From contig NW_026705173.1 of the NCBI RefSeq assembly GCF_029867415.1, forward strand, positions 124,001 to 188,000: a DNA stretch of 64,000 nucleotides. Direction: 5' to 3'. Both the position numbers and the translations under genes were made by a program. Numbering within the stretch: position 1 is the first letter of the stretch; every line of letters begins with the position of its first letter. The notes under the pieces were generated by a model. That model was not told the DNA's origin and searched no databases. It saw nothing but the letters and a program-made list of their open reading frames with translations. Below are positions 35,537-46,681 of this stretch, piece after piece. This DNA is from Vicia villosa. Its lineage: Eukaryota > Streptophyta > Magnoliopsida > Fabales > Fabaceae.

Positions 35537-36351
35537 AACATACTTGTTAATGATGATGATGATGAATGATGGTGATGAATGAGTATAGATGATGTTACTC
35601 ATAGTATGATGATGATGATAGTATGTTGTATATATTGTTGCATGCATTCATAATCATTGATGAGGGTTGTATCCTAAAGATGAGAGGATTCAGTGAAGGG
35701 CAAGATTCCCATTGTGTGGAATCTGTGCTGGTAGGGCCGTATCTGGATGATGATAGATCGGTCGGTGGGTCTTCCCACTGGTGATGTTTGGTACCACATG
35801 CATAGTGTCAGTTTTCATACATGTGCATGATTTTATGTTATGTGATGACTTGATGTCTGTGGATGTGTGATGATGATGTGTCTGAATATGAAACAATTGG
35901 GTGAATGATATAACTATGATATATTGTTATTTATGATGCAATAACATTGGTTAACTGTGATGAGACTCACCCTTACTTGTTGTCATTTTCAGATTGAGGA
36001 TAGCGGCGTGACTTGGTGAGGATTAGCTCATAAGTCAGTTTAGTTGTTGTGTTGGTGTCATGCTCTCGTAGATGTAACACTGGGAACGCGATGTTTGAGT
36101 TTTGATTATAACTCTATTGGTTAAAGTTGTTTGAAGTCTGATATATTAATGATGAATGTTGACTCGACGATTTTAATTCCGCTGTGTAAACATGATTTTA
36201 TTTAATGAGTTGTAATTTCAGCTGTTTTCAGTGGATGCATGACATGTGCCGAACGTGTGTTTCTTTATTTATGAACTGTGACGCCTCTTACATGTTACTC
36301 TGATTAATATTTGTTTAATTGTCGCGGGTTATTAGAGGAGTGTTACAATAG

Positions 36352-36364
36352 TGGTATCAGAGCA
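36352..36364 (+). other. Element B primer binding site
   Basis: TGGTATCAGAGCA, four bases after the LTR end, complementary to the 3' end of initiator-methionine tRNA. The same site is used by elements A and C. Confidence 0.9.
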
Positions 36365-36459
36365 TAGTCAATCGTTGTGACCAGAGTCTTAGTGTCAGTC
36401 TTTCCTGTGTATGCGACTAATACGAGTTATTTGGCGATAATTTTGTTCTGACTGGTTGT

Positions 36460-36795
36460 TTGTGGTTAAGCAGAACAACGGCTGGAAGAGGAGGAAGAAA
36501 TGATGATGCTATCGCTGAGGCTCTGGGCATGATTGCTGGTGTGCTTGGAGGAAATGCTGTAGGAGCAGGGATTGGTGCTGAAAGGCAATTGGGGAATTTT
36601 CAGAGGAACAATCCTCCATTGTTCAAAGGCACGCATGATCCTGAAGGTGCTCAGAAATGGCTGAAAGAGATCGAGAGAATTTTCAGAGTCATCGATTGTG
36701 TTGAGAATCTCAAGGTTAGGTATGGCACACATATGTTGTCTGAGGAAGCTGATGACTGGTGGTTGGCCACCAGAGCTGAATCTAGAGATATCTGA
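36460..36795 (+). pseudogene. gag: Element B gag fragment
   Basis: About 110 codons of chromovirus-type (Tekay/Del-like) gag: a short basic/glycine start, then NPPLFKGTHDPEGAQKWLKE and the HMLSEEADDWW motif, both typical of the capsid region that assembles the virus-like particle. There is no ATG at the expected start; the first in-frame ATG is at 36529. The rest of gag, including the CCHC nucleocapsid knuckle, is missing: an internal deletion at about 36775-36790 joins gag to protease sequence in another frame, and TGA follows at once. No functional capsid could be made. Confidence 0.85.
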
Positions 36796-37318
36796 CATAA
36801 ATGGAAGTATGATTATTGACACTCCTGCGTCGGGTTCAGTAACTACTTCATCTGAGTGTTTGAATTGTCCAGTTGACATTTTTGGTAGAGAATTCGGGAT
36901 GGACTTAGTGTGCCTTCCGTTGAAACAACTCGATGTAATCCTGGGAATGAACTGGTTGGAGTTCAACCGTGTTCATATCAATTGTTTTGCGAAGACGGTA
37001 ATTTTTTCTGAAGAGGTTAATTCTGGTAATCTGGAAATGACAGCTAGACAGGTGAATGAGGCTATCGGGGATGGTGCAACAGTGTTTATGTTGTTTGCAT
37101 TGATGGATTTGAAAGAGAAAGTGGCGAGTGGCGAACTACCAGTGGTATGTGAGTTCCCAGAAGTTTTTCCGGAAGAGGTGAATGAATTACCACCAGAAAG
37201 AGAAGTAGAATTTTCTATTGATTTGGTTCTGGGAACTAGTCCAGTGTCGATGGCACCGTATCGTATGTCGCCGTCTGAGTTGGCTGAACTAAAGAAGCAG
37301 TTGGAAGAATTTCTTTAG
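36787..37318 (+). pseudogene. pol: Element B protease remnant and RT N-terminal linker
   Basis: Readable frame with IDTPASGSVTTSSECLNCPV, a DVILGMNWL motif and then an EFPEVFPEEVNELPPER-type segment that leads into RT in Ty3/gypsy elements. The N-terminal half of the protease, with the catalytic DTGA-type aspartate site, was lost in the gag-pol deletion, so this protease is dead. A TAG at 37316-37318 interrupts the frame between the linker and RT. The frame is shifted by one relative to the gag fragment. Confidence 0.85.
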
Positions 37319-38029
37319 AAGAAATTCATTCGTCCTAGTGTTTGTCCGTGGGGTGCGCCTGTGTTGCTAGTGAAGAAGAAAAAGGGTTCGATGAGACTGT
37401 GCGTGGATTACAGACAATTGAACAAGGTTACTATCAAGAATCGGTATCCAATGCCGAGGATTGATGATTTGATGGATCAACTAGTTGGAGCATGTGTATT
37501 TAGTAAGATTGATCTGAGGTATGGGTATCATCAAATTCGTGTGAAAGATGACGACATTCAGAAGACTGCTTTTAGAACAAGGTATGGACATTATGAGTAT
37601 TCGGTAATGCCGTTTGGAGTTACTAATGCACCTGGAGTTTTTATGGAGTATATGAACAGGATCTTTCGTCCTTATCTCGATAAGTTCGTGGTGGTGTTTA
37701 TAGATGATATTCTGATATATTCTAAGAATGAGGAGGAACATGCAGAACATCTTAGAATTGTGTTAGAGCTGTTGAAAGAGAAGCAACTTTTTGCCAAACT
37801 ATCGAAGTGTGAATTTTGGTTGGAAGAGGTCAGTTTTCTTGGACATGTGATTTCAAAGAATGGTATTGCTGTTGATCCTACAAAGATAGAGGTTGTATCT
37901 CAGTGGGAAGCGCCGAAGTCAGTGTCAGAGATTCGTAGTTTCCTCGGTTTGGCAGGTTATTACAGGAAGTTTATAGAAGGCTTTTCAAAGTTAGCATTGC
38001 CTTTAACTAAGTTGACCAGGAAGGGTTAG
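37319..38029 (+). pseudogene. pol: Element B reverse transcriptase
   Basis: Ty3/gypsy RT, which copies the element's RNA into DNA in the particle. Visible in order: [25 protein letters not shown] (first catalytic aspartate), [15 protein letters not shown], the catalytic FIDD box at nt 37697-37708, [16 protein letters not shown] and the thumb motif [13 protein letters not shown]. The domain looks complete, but it is bounded by in-frame TAG codons at 37316-37318 and 38027-38029. The second lies where gypsy elements usually have a glutamine, consistent with CAG to TAG. Confidence 0.95.
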
Positions 38030-38464
38030 GCTTTTATTTGGGATGCAAAATGCGAAGAAGGATTTCAAGAGATGAAGAGGAGGTTGACTAGTGCTCCTAT
38101 TTTGATTTTGACAAATCCGACAAAATCCTTTGTTTTTTATTGTGATGCATCGCTGATGGGTATACGTGGTGTATTGATGTAGAATCAACAAGTGGTCGCG
38201 TATGCATCAAGACAACTCAAAGTGCATGAAAGGAATTATCCGACTCATGACTTAGAGTTGGCAGCTGTGGTTTTTGTTTTGAAGTTGTGGCGGCATTATT
38301 TGTATGGTTCGAGGTTTGAGGTGTTCAGTGATCATAAGAGTCTGAAGTATCTCTTTGATCCGAAAGAGCTGAATATGAGGCAGAGAAGGTGGTTAGAATT
38401 CCTTAAAGACTATGATTTTGGTTTGAATTACCATCCTGGTAAGGCAAACGTCGTGGCTGAGTAG
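38030..38464 (+). pseudogene. pol: Element B RNase H domain
   Basis: Same frame as RT. FYCDAS (first catalytic aspartate) lies near 38139, a TAG interrupts at 38180-38182, then VVAYASRQL, the [13 protein letters not shown] motif (catalytic glutamate) and [11 protein letters not shown] (catalytic aspartate). The domain removes RNA from RNA-DNA hybrids. It ends at [10 protein letters not shown] followed by TAG at 38462-38464. The conserved text there suggests a loss of about seven bases that moves the following integrase into another frame. Confidence 0.9.
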
Positions 38465-39842
38465 AAAGACTTTGCATATGTCTATGCTCATAGTGAGGGA
38501 ATTGGATTTGATTGAACAATTCAGAAACTTGAGTTTGGTGTGTGAAGGTACTCCTACTAGTGTTAAACTGGGTATGCTAAAGCTGACTAGTGGTATTCTT
38601 GAAGAAGTCAGAGAAGGTCAGAAAGCTGATGTCGAATTGATCGATAAGTTGACTTTGATTAATCAAGGCAAGAGTGGTGAATTCAGAATTGACGAGAACG
38701 GTGTACTGAGGTTTGGTGACCGAGTTTGTGTTCCTGATATTGCTGAACTTCGAAAACGTATTTTGGAAGAAGGACATCGTAGTGGGTTAAGCATTCATCC
38801 TGGTGCTACCAAGATGTATCATGATTTGAAAAAGTTGTTTTGGTGGCCTGGAATGAAGAAAGAAATTGCTGAGTTTGTATATTCTTGTCTGACGTGTCAG
38901 AAGTCAAAAATTAAGCATCAGAAACCATCTGGGTTTATGCAACCGATGTTTATTCCTGAGTGGAAATGGGATAGCATATCGATGGATTTTGTTTCGGGGT
39001 TACCGAGAACTGTTAAGAATTGTGAAGCCATCTGGGTCGTGGTGGACAGTTTGACGAAGTCTGCACACTATATACCAGTAAGAATGGATTATCCGATGGA
39101 GAAGCTGGCTCAGTTATATATTGAGAAGATAGTTAGTCTGCATGGTATTCCTTCAAGTATCGTGTCAGACAGAGATCCGAGGTTTACGTCTAAGTTCTAG
39201 GAAGGTTTGCAGAAAGCTTTGGGTACTAAGTTGAGATTGAGTTCTGCTTATCATCCGCAGACTGATGGACAGACTGAGAGGACGATTCAGTCGTTAGAAG
39301 ATCTGTTGAGGGCTTGTGTGTTGGAAAAAGGAGGTACTTGGGATAGTTATCTGCCTTTGATTGAGTTTACCTACAACAACAGTTATCATTCGAGTATTGG
39401 TAAGGCTCCATTTGAGGCTCTGTATGGTAGGAGATGTAGGACACCGTTGTGTTGGTACGAATCTGGTGAGAGTGCTGTGATTGGTCCAGAAATTGTACAA
39501 CAAACAAATGAGAAGATTAAGATGATTCAAGAGAAGATGAAAGCTTCTCAGAGCCGTAAGAAGAGTTATCATGTCAAGAGGAGGAAAACACTTGAGTTTC
39601 AAGAGGGAGATCATGTGTTTATGAGAGTTACTCCTATGACGGGTATTGGTCGAGCATTGAAGTCAAAGAAGTTGACTCCGCATTTTATTGGACCTTTCCA
39701 AATTTTTGAAAGAGTGGGAGAAGTGGCATATCGTATCGCTTTATCGCCGATGCTTGCAAACCTGCATGATGTATTTCACGTGTCTCAGTTGAGGAAATAC
39801 ATTTCAGATCCGTCCCATGTGATCCAACTAGATGATGAATAA
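38465..39842 (+). pseudogene. pol: Element B integrase, C-terminus lost
   Basis: Zinc-binding HHCC module (histidines in EEGHRSGLSIHPG, cysteines in CLTCQKSK), then the catalytic core: aspartate in SMDFVSGLP, aspartate in VSDRDPRF, and glutamate in DGQTERTIQ with 35 residues between the last two. A GPFQIFERVGEVAYRI segment and LHDVFHVSQLRKY follow. One TAG lies at 39198-39200 where tryptophan is usual. The frame ends at HVIQLDDE then TAA, because the coding end is fused directly to LTR sequence. The chromodomain expected at the C-terminus of Tekay/Del-type integrases is absent, as are the purine tract and the start of the 3' LTR. Confidence 0.95.
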
Positions 39843-40405
39843 GATCGATTATAGAATCATATATTGTCGATATTGGGTGAATTCTTGTGCTGTTAGAGTG
39901 TGAATTTTCTGGTTTTGAGACCCAAATTGCAGACTATGTAGGTGTAATCGCGAGGAAGACGAACGGGTAAGTCGCAGGTTCTGAGAACTGCTGCTCATTT
40001 GCGTATGATACGCGTACGGTACGCGTATGGATGGGATGATACGCGTATAATACGCTCCCTAAATGTGCATCAGAATGCACTTCCAGCTCGTACGCGTATG
40101 ATACGCGTATGGGGCTTGGATGGTACGCGTATGCTTGGCTGATACACGTATGTGTCTGTTTTGTGTGGCTTTTTGATTCTGTTCGTACGCGTATGATACG
40201 CGTATGGCTTGTGTTTTGTGAAAATTGGCTCTGTTGGTACGCGTATGGCCAGCGTGACTTGCAGATTTTTGCTGTTTTGTGATTTTGAAAGTTTGATGAT
40301 GAGTAACTTTCAAATGCTGATCTGTTTGGGACGACGATTGAATGGTGATGATTAGAATGAGATAATTCGTATGATTAATTGATACATGATTTTATTGAAT
40401 GATGC

Positions 40406-40453
<48 letters not shown>

Positions 40454-41279
40454 AACATACTTGTTAATGATGATGATGATGGATGATGGTGATGAATGAG
40501 TATAGATGATGCTACTCATAGTATGATGATGATGATAGTATGTTGTATATATTGTTGCATGCATTCATAATCATTGATGAGGGTTGTATCCTAAAGATGA
40601 GAGGATTCAGTGAAGGGCAAGATTCCCATTGTATGGAATCTGTGCTAGCAGGGCCGTATCTGGATGATGATAGATCGGTCGGTGGGTCTTCCCACTGGTG
40701 ATGTTTGGTACCACATGCATAGTGTCAGTTTTCATACATGTGCATGATTTTATAACAGGATTATATATGTTATGTGATGACTTGATGTCTGTGGATGTGT
40801 GATGATGATGTGTCTGAATATGAAACAATTGGGTGAATGATATAACTATGATATATTGTTATTTATGATGCAATAACATTGGTTAACTGTGATGAGACTC
40901 ACCCTTACTTGTTGTCATTTTTAGATTGAGGATAGCGGCGTGACTTGGTGAGGATTAGCTCATAAGTCAGTTTAGTTGTCATGTCGGTGTCATGCTCTGG
41001 TAGATGTAACACTGGGAACGCAATGTTTGAGTTTTGATTATAACTCTATTGGTTTAAGTTGTTTGAAGTCTGATATATTAATGATGAATATTGACTCGAC
41101 GATTTTAATTCCGCTGTGTAAACATGATTTTATTTAATGAGTTATAATTTCAACTGTTTTCAGTGGATGCATGACATGTGTCAAACTTGTGTTTCTTTAT
41201 TTATGAATTGTGACGTCTCTTACATGTTACTCTGATTAATATTTGTTTAATTACCGCGGGTTATTAGAGGGGTGTTACA
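39833..41279 (+). mobile_element. Element B 3' LTR, first 461 bp missing
   Basis: Matches 34923-36347 to the end (GGGGTGTTACA), with scattered substitutions and a small indel near 40755; by eye well above 95 percent identical. The first 461 bp of the LTR and the upstream purine tract were deleted together with the end of pol. The join lies at ATGATGAATAAGATCG, which is LTR sequence in the 5' copy. The right target duplication GGAGA is at 41280-41284. Confidence 0.95.
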
Positions 41280-42415
41280 GGAGAAGCTTTGCTTCTCGGA
41301 AGAGGTACAGTTGCAAGTTTGCAAAGAGGATTGCTGTCGTGATGCTTCAGAAATCGAACTTTGGCGAAGGAATGTGTCGCTCAAGTTATAAGAAGTTTGG
41401 GAACAAAGAGATATGATAAAGGGCTGTTTGGAATGTGATTGATTTGAAGAGGATGAGTTTTGGAGCAAAATTTCCGTAAGCAAAACGCATGAAAATTGTT
41501 GAATCATTACGAAACTTCGAAAATTCATAATTGGAGTTCTGGACATCCAATTTGAGTTTCCTTTGAAGTGTCGGAAAGCTAACGAGATGAAATTCATTAT
41601 AAAAATGGTTGCAACAGATGTAACATATTTAATTGTGACAAGATGATGTTGGAAAGAGGTGAAGTTACGGTTACACTTGTCCTTAGAACTAGACTCGTTC
41701 GTTGGTACCGCACGGGATGTTAGTGTCAGAGTACGGATTGAAGGAATAATTAAAAGGTTTATTGAGAAGCAATTTTAGGATTAAATGTACCATTTGAGGA
41801 ATTTTAGAGATATCGTATAGTGTCGCTGCATGATGTCGATGTTGCATTTCGGATGACGTTGGAAAATTCATATCTTGAGTTCCGAGTGTCGGATTAATGT
41901 ATCGTTTGAACCTACGAAGAAGAGAGATTATGTTCTACCTTATGGGAGAGTTATAAATATAGTAGAGTGATCCTATGAGGAGATATTATGAAGTCGGTTA
42001 AGGAAGCGTGAAACTTGTTGAATAGGAATTCCTACTACCGCGATTGTTTAAAACGAAGTTGAATAGAACATGTTGTTGATGAATAAGTTGATGAGATGTT
42101 CGATAATAAAGATAATTTGAGTGCCGATAGATTTTAGTAAGGAGTGAATTAGTAGTAAAGGTGAAATAAACTTTAGAACGGTTGAAGTCGTATTTGTGAT
42201 GCCAAAGCAATGACATGTATAAAAGAAGAATCGTAGAGGATTTCTGACACCTTTTGATGTGAGGAAGACTTGTTGAGATTCCGAGTGGAATGATACTTGG
42301 ACGCGAAAGATGTCATGGGATGTAGAGTAAAACCACGAGTTATGAATGTTGTCGCAGTCTTTTGATAAGATGAGGATTTTGATTTAGAACCAGATGAATA
42401 GTAATGTACGAGTAT
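41280..42415 (+). mobile_element. Element A body, left part
   Basis: Continues the element A leader after the B insertion. It starts with GGAGAAGCTTTGCTTCTC, the leader hairpin, and is collinear with the minus-strand body of element C (about 56290-57500). No long open frame; stops are frequent in all frames. The AGTAT at 42411-42415 is the left target duplication of the Athila-like insertion. Confidence 0.85.
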
Positions 42416-43491
42416 TGATCCGCTGTCACGCACGGATAAAAAACGAGTATTTTTGAAAAGACCGTAGATAGTGACAAGTGACTCGAATATCGTATCGCAA
42501 GAATTCTTGTTTTGATATTAACTAATAGAAATCTAATTGGGGGGTTTATGGTTTTAGATCGATTTATAAACAATAGAGAAAATAAGTGATTAAAATAAGT
42601 GATTATAAAATAAGCTAAAACGACAATTTGCTGATTCGGTTCCTATCTATCATTGATTATTGTAATTCCAACCTCCTAAGAGGATTATCTATTCCTATTC
42701 GACCATAATATCCATTAACAAGTGCAATTGATAGTATAAGTTGTATGTTCCTATTATCCGAATTAAGCAAACAGGATTAAGTTTCATGAATTAATCAAAC
42801 ATGAATTAAACGGACACGATAACGAATTAAGCAAACGATAACGTGACTATAGTTAGGATCATACAAACAATCGAATTAAATCAATATAGTCTATGCAAAT
42901 CGAATTAAGAAAACAAGAGACATAGATTAATATTAATAGAAATAGAACTGAATTATAATTATAGTAACCTCAAGCCCGGAACCTAAATACAGCAAATTGT
43001 CTCAAAGGAATTAGTTCTCCATAGAATTCGTACAAGCTTGACTCATAATAACGTGAATAATAAAAACGTAACAATGAACATTAGTGGCCATCCCTGTGTA
43101 AATGGGAGAAACAATAATTCGGGTCATAACCCAACTGAGTCAAACAAACATAACCCAGGCCCAAAACTAACGATCCAAAACTAATGTTGCAGCTTCAAAT
43201 GAAATTTTGGAAACTATGCGCTCCAAATATAACTTTGACTCCAACACAAAAGTTGTAGCTCTTCCTCTTAGCTTTCTGGTGATTATTAGAACGCCTCAAT
43301 CGGATTCCCGGAGCTCCAGTTATGATCATTTTAGTATAGACTGCTAATGTTGAAAAATAAGTACGAAAAACAAATAAAGGTAAAAATAAAATAAATTATG
43401 AAAACACATTAAAACATAAAAGTAATCAAAACAAACCAAGGAAATACTTGAGTACAAACATGGAAGAACGTACATAAAAATGCACTGATCA
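42416..43491 (-). mobile_element. Athila-like 3' LTR
   Basis: On the minus strand starts TGATCAGTGCATTTTTATG at 43491 and ends CGTGACAGCGGATCA at 42416, so TG...CA; 1076 bp. A purine tract (minus ATGGGAGAATT) touches its start at 43492. The left flank AGTAT (42411-42415) equals the right flank of the whole element (46682-46686). Confidence 0.85.
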
Positions 43492-44486
43492 AATTCTCCC
43501 ATACTTGAACTTTTGCACTCCGAGCAAAATGAACAACAAAACAAAGAACGTACAAATACATCATTAGTTACTCATCCTAGGCTACAACTCATCTTCGGTT
43601 AAGTTTGCATCGATAGGTACTAATATTGCACACTAAGGACTTCGTAAGAACACTAACCACAATTATACAGACATAAGCCTCCTAAATACACAAACCAATT
43701 CAAATCATATTATTATACCATAGCCTAACTTACTCATCTTTTTTGCTCTTTTTCATTCAGGCGCAATCACATTAAGCCCGTTATCTCCACACACTTATAG
43801 CAAGACGACCGGTTAGTGACTCTGATCCTTTTTTGCACGGGGTTCTAGTACTTACATGAAATAACCCTTTGCTTACTCAGTTGTAGATGCGGGGGATCGG
43901 ACCGTAATCCGCCCTACCAAGTTTAGCACCAGAAACCGCTGAACCAACTAACAAAAAGTCTTATTTTCAACTTTTTCTTTTGAAGGTTCCACAACCATTG
44001 GGTTAAGTGGCTGGGTGAGAGTCACCAAACTTAGAAGGTGTATTCCTATTTCTTTTCTTTTTTTTTCAAATAAAAAACTGGATCACTCACTTATTTTCAT
44101 CGACTTCCCTGCGTAAAGTGCGTGTGAGATGGTGTTGACTGCTGAAATAAACTACTCAAGAGATGTCAGAGAATTAGAATTTAAGGCTAAAACATAATAA
44201 AGAATTCAAATCAATTTCCATATGCAGGAGACTTGCAGTGTTAAGACAATAACAATCTTATGAATTTTTCCCAAGTCTCCGCAAACTAATCTCAAATTAG
44301 TCTATAGCCTAGAACTTTCAAAAAGATGCATTTTTTAATATAATAACTAAAAACAAAACAAAACTAAGAACAAAAACAAAGAAAAATAAATGATTCCCTC
44401 CCCCACACTTAAAACATGCATTGTCCTCAATGAAAGAAACAAACATCAAATAAAAGAGAGGAGAGAGAGGAAACACACCCGAGTAG

Positions 44487-44915
44487 TCAAGGAGGATAGG
44501 TGATCACATAGTCATCCTTTCTCAAAGAGATATCTTCTATATTTTCTTCTTCCAAAGTGGGGCTCTCATGGAGTAGCTTTGGGTAATGTCCATTGAACTT
44601 GAAATTTTTATTAGTGCCTTCGCCTTTTATTCCAGGATCAAAGAAGAATCTTAGATAAGTAAAAGTGTCAAATGAGCACGTGATCTTCTTTTCCACAACA
44701 TCAGAGATCAAAAGATTGAGGGGCTGCCCCATTACTTTTGTTTCATCTTCCCCTTTAATTGAGACCCTATGTAAAATCATGGACGGGCTAATATCGAAAA
44801 TGTCGGCCAATGTCCACCCAATTGCCTTCTTTTGCTTCTTCAAAACCTGCAAAAATTTATTTTCTTGATCAAAATCAAGGTTAGAAGAAATTATAACCGG
44901 TAGCTTTTCATCCAT
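44487..44915 (-). pseudogene. pol: Athila-like pol edges fused by deletion
   Basis: A 142-codon open frame. The first third resembles the segment just before RT in Athila pol (KLPVIISSNLDFDQENKF, then AIGWTLADIFDISPSM and an HR motif). The rest resembles the C-terminal tail after integrase (FKFNGHYPKLL-type segment). RT, RNase H and integrase are gone: an internal deletion joined the two edges without closing the frame. No enzymatic activity is possible. Similarity is judged by pattern recognition only. Confidence 0.7.
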
Positions 44916-44972
44916 CTCTAAATAAGCATATTTAAGATTTTCAGGAATTGGTTTCAGCTCTTGGGAATGTGG

Positions 44973-45251
44973 TTATTCTACGAATGATTTTTTCCAGAAA
45001 GCCGGGGTGTCGAGAGCTTCATCTACATGAACAACTTCATTTGCAACCTCATATGTAGTAAGAATATCATTTTGCAAGGCAATCTCAATTTCGGCACAAA
45101 CAGAGCAAATTTTAGTGTCAGTACAAACATCACAAGAGTAAACATAATCAAAACCAGACAGTGATGGAAAATCATCTGCAAACAAATCAGTACAAGTATC
45201 ATCGGCAGTTTCAGGAAGCAACTCTATTTGAAAAATAGATTGTTCTTCCAA
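44973..45251 (-). pseudogene. Athila-like gag-pol spacer frame
   Basis: A 92-codon acidic open frame with several cysteines (DVCTDTKICSVC), lying between gag and the pre-RT segment. Variable acidic spacers occur here in Athila-type polyproteins, but I do not recognise a defined domain. It is separated from gag by a stop codon and may once have been continuous with it. Confidence 0.45.
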
Positions 45252-45254
45252 GGG

Positions 45255-45653
45255 TTATTGGTTTGATCCTTGAGCTTGCTGCATGGCATTCATCAAAGTG
45301 ACAAGTTGTCCAATTTGTGTTGGCAAAGTTTGAAGAGTAGAATATATTTGTTGTTGATACTGAAGATTATTTGCAGCCATTTGTTTGACAATATCCTCTA
45401 GTGAAGGTTCGGAAGGTGCCCAGCACATAACCTGAAATTCATTCAGATGCTTATGCGGATCCTCGCCTTGAAAACCATTAAACCTAGGCAACAAATGTAT
45501 TAAACCAGATTTCAATTCAAAATGTACATCAACATCAGGATACTTAATGCATAAGTTCGCATAAGGGGCAGCCAACTGCCTTAATGTTCTTTGTTCAGCC
45601 ATGTTATCAACAAACACAGAAATACCAACTGTGTCCCAAACAGGCAGAAACAA
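45255..45653 (-). pseudogene. gag: Athila-like truncated gag
   Basis: Likely start at the internal methionine, nt 45602 (MAEQRTLRQLAAP). The motif ELKSGLIHLLPRFNGFQGED followed by PHKHLNEF is characteristic of Athila gag. After about 65 residues it jumps to a glutamine-rich helical tail (SLEDIVKQM, then TQIGQLVTLMNAM), which resembles the far C-terminal part; the middle with the nucleocapsid is missing. The shortened frame stays open, so a small gag-like protein of about 115 residues could still be translated. Confidence 0.8.
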
Positions 45654-45944
45654 ATAGAAAGAAGCAAAACGATTTAATTAAATTCAGAAAAATATAAAAA
45701 CACAGAATTTCATCTAATTAAACAAAATAAAAATTATGAATTTTTTTTTGGATTTTTTCGAAAAAGAAAAAATAGTAAAAAATTAATTAAAAATAGAAAA
45801 AAAGACGAATTTGGCGATTTGGGGCTGAATTCCCTTACTCTTCTAGAGTAAAGGAGTATTGATTACACAAATGTTTTTGCTCCCAGTAGGAAAAAAAGTT
45901 TTACAATCGAACCCAATTTTTCCAAAAACTGAATTATCAGAATT

Positions 45945-46681
45945 AAGCAAACGGGATTAAGTTTCATGAATTAAGCAAACATAAATTAAACGGACACGAT
46001 AACGAATTAAGCAAACGATAACGTGACTATAGTTAGGATCATACAACCAATCGAATTAAATCAATATAGTCTATGCAAATCAAATTAAGCAAACAAGAGA
46101 CATAGATTAATATTGAAAGGAATAGAACTGACTTATAATTATAATAACCTCAAGGTCGGAACTTGAATACAACAAATTGTCTCAAAGGAATTAGTTCTCC
46201 ATGGAATTCGTACAAGCTTGCCTCATAATTTCGTGAATAATAAAAACGTAACAATGAGCATTAGTGACCAACCCTAGGTAAATAGGAGAAACAATAAGTC
46301 GGGTCATAACCTAACTAGGTCAAACAAACATAACCCAGGCCCAAAACTAACGATCCAAAACTAAATAAAACTAATGTTGCAGCTTCAAACGAAATTCTGG
46401 AAAATATGCGCTCCGAATCTGATTTTTACTCCAACACAAAAGTTGTAGCTCTTCCTCTTAGCTTTCCGGCAATTATTAGAACGCCTCAATCGGTTTCCCA
46501 GAGCTCCAATTATGATCATTTTAGTGCAGACTGCTAATGCTGAAAAATAAGTACGAAAAACAAATAAAGGTAAAAATAAAATAAATTATGAAAACACATT
46601 AAGAAATAAAAATAATCAAAACAAACCAAGGAAATGCTTGAGTACAAACATGGAAGAACGTGCATAAAAATGCACTAATCA
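45945..46681 (-). mobile_element. Athila-like 5' LTR, U5 missing
   Basis: Matches 42780-43491 with scattered differences. It starts on the minus strand TGATTAGTGCATTTTTATG at 46681, next to the target duplication AGTAT (46682-46686). Homology to the other LTR ends at about 45945, so the last 360 bp or so and the primer site have been lost. Confidence 0.85.

Larger units (their letters stand above)
34462..36347 (+). mobile_element. Element B 5' LTR, 1886 bp
   Basis: Starts TGTAACACCCGTATAATTTT, ends GGAGTGTTACA. The left target duplication GGAGA (34457-34461) matches 41280-41284. It contains an ACGCGTATG array at 35088-35340 and an AT microsatellite at 35498-35534. It is the same LTR type as element A but clearly diverged from it. 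The small open frames inside are not coding. Confidence 0.95.
43492..45944 (-). mobile_element. Athila-like body with internal deletions
   Basis: Between the purine tract at 43492 and the truncated 5' LTR. It holds three open minus-strand frames (45602-45255, 45251-44973, 44915-44487) with gag and pol-edge similarity but no RT, RNase H or integrase. 43500-44480 is a noncoding 3' region with mixed homopolymers. 45660-45944 is the leader (minus strand, T-rich then CCTACTGGGAGC). The primer site is not recognisable because the end of the 5' LTR is deleted. Confidence 0.75.

Noticed and set aside
36466..36966. 166-codon minus-strand open frame
   Set aside because: Antisense shadow of element B gag and protease, serine-rich from the reverse complement of coding sequence.
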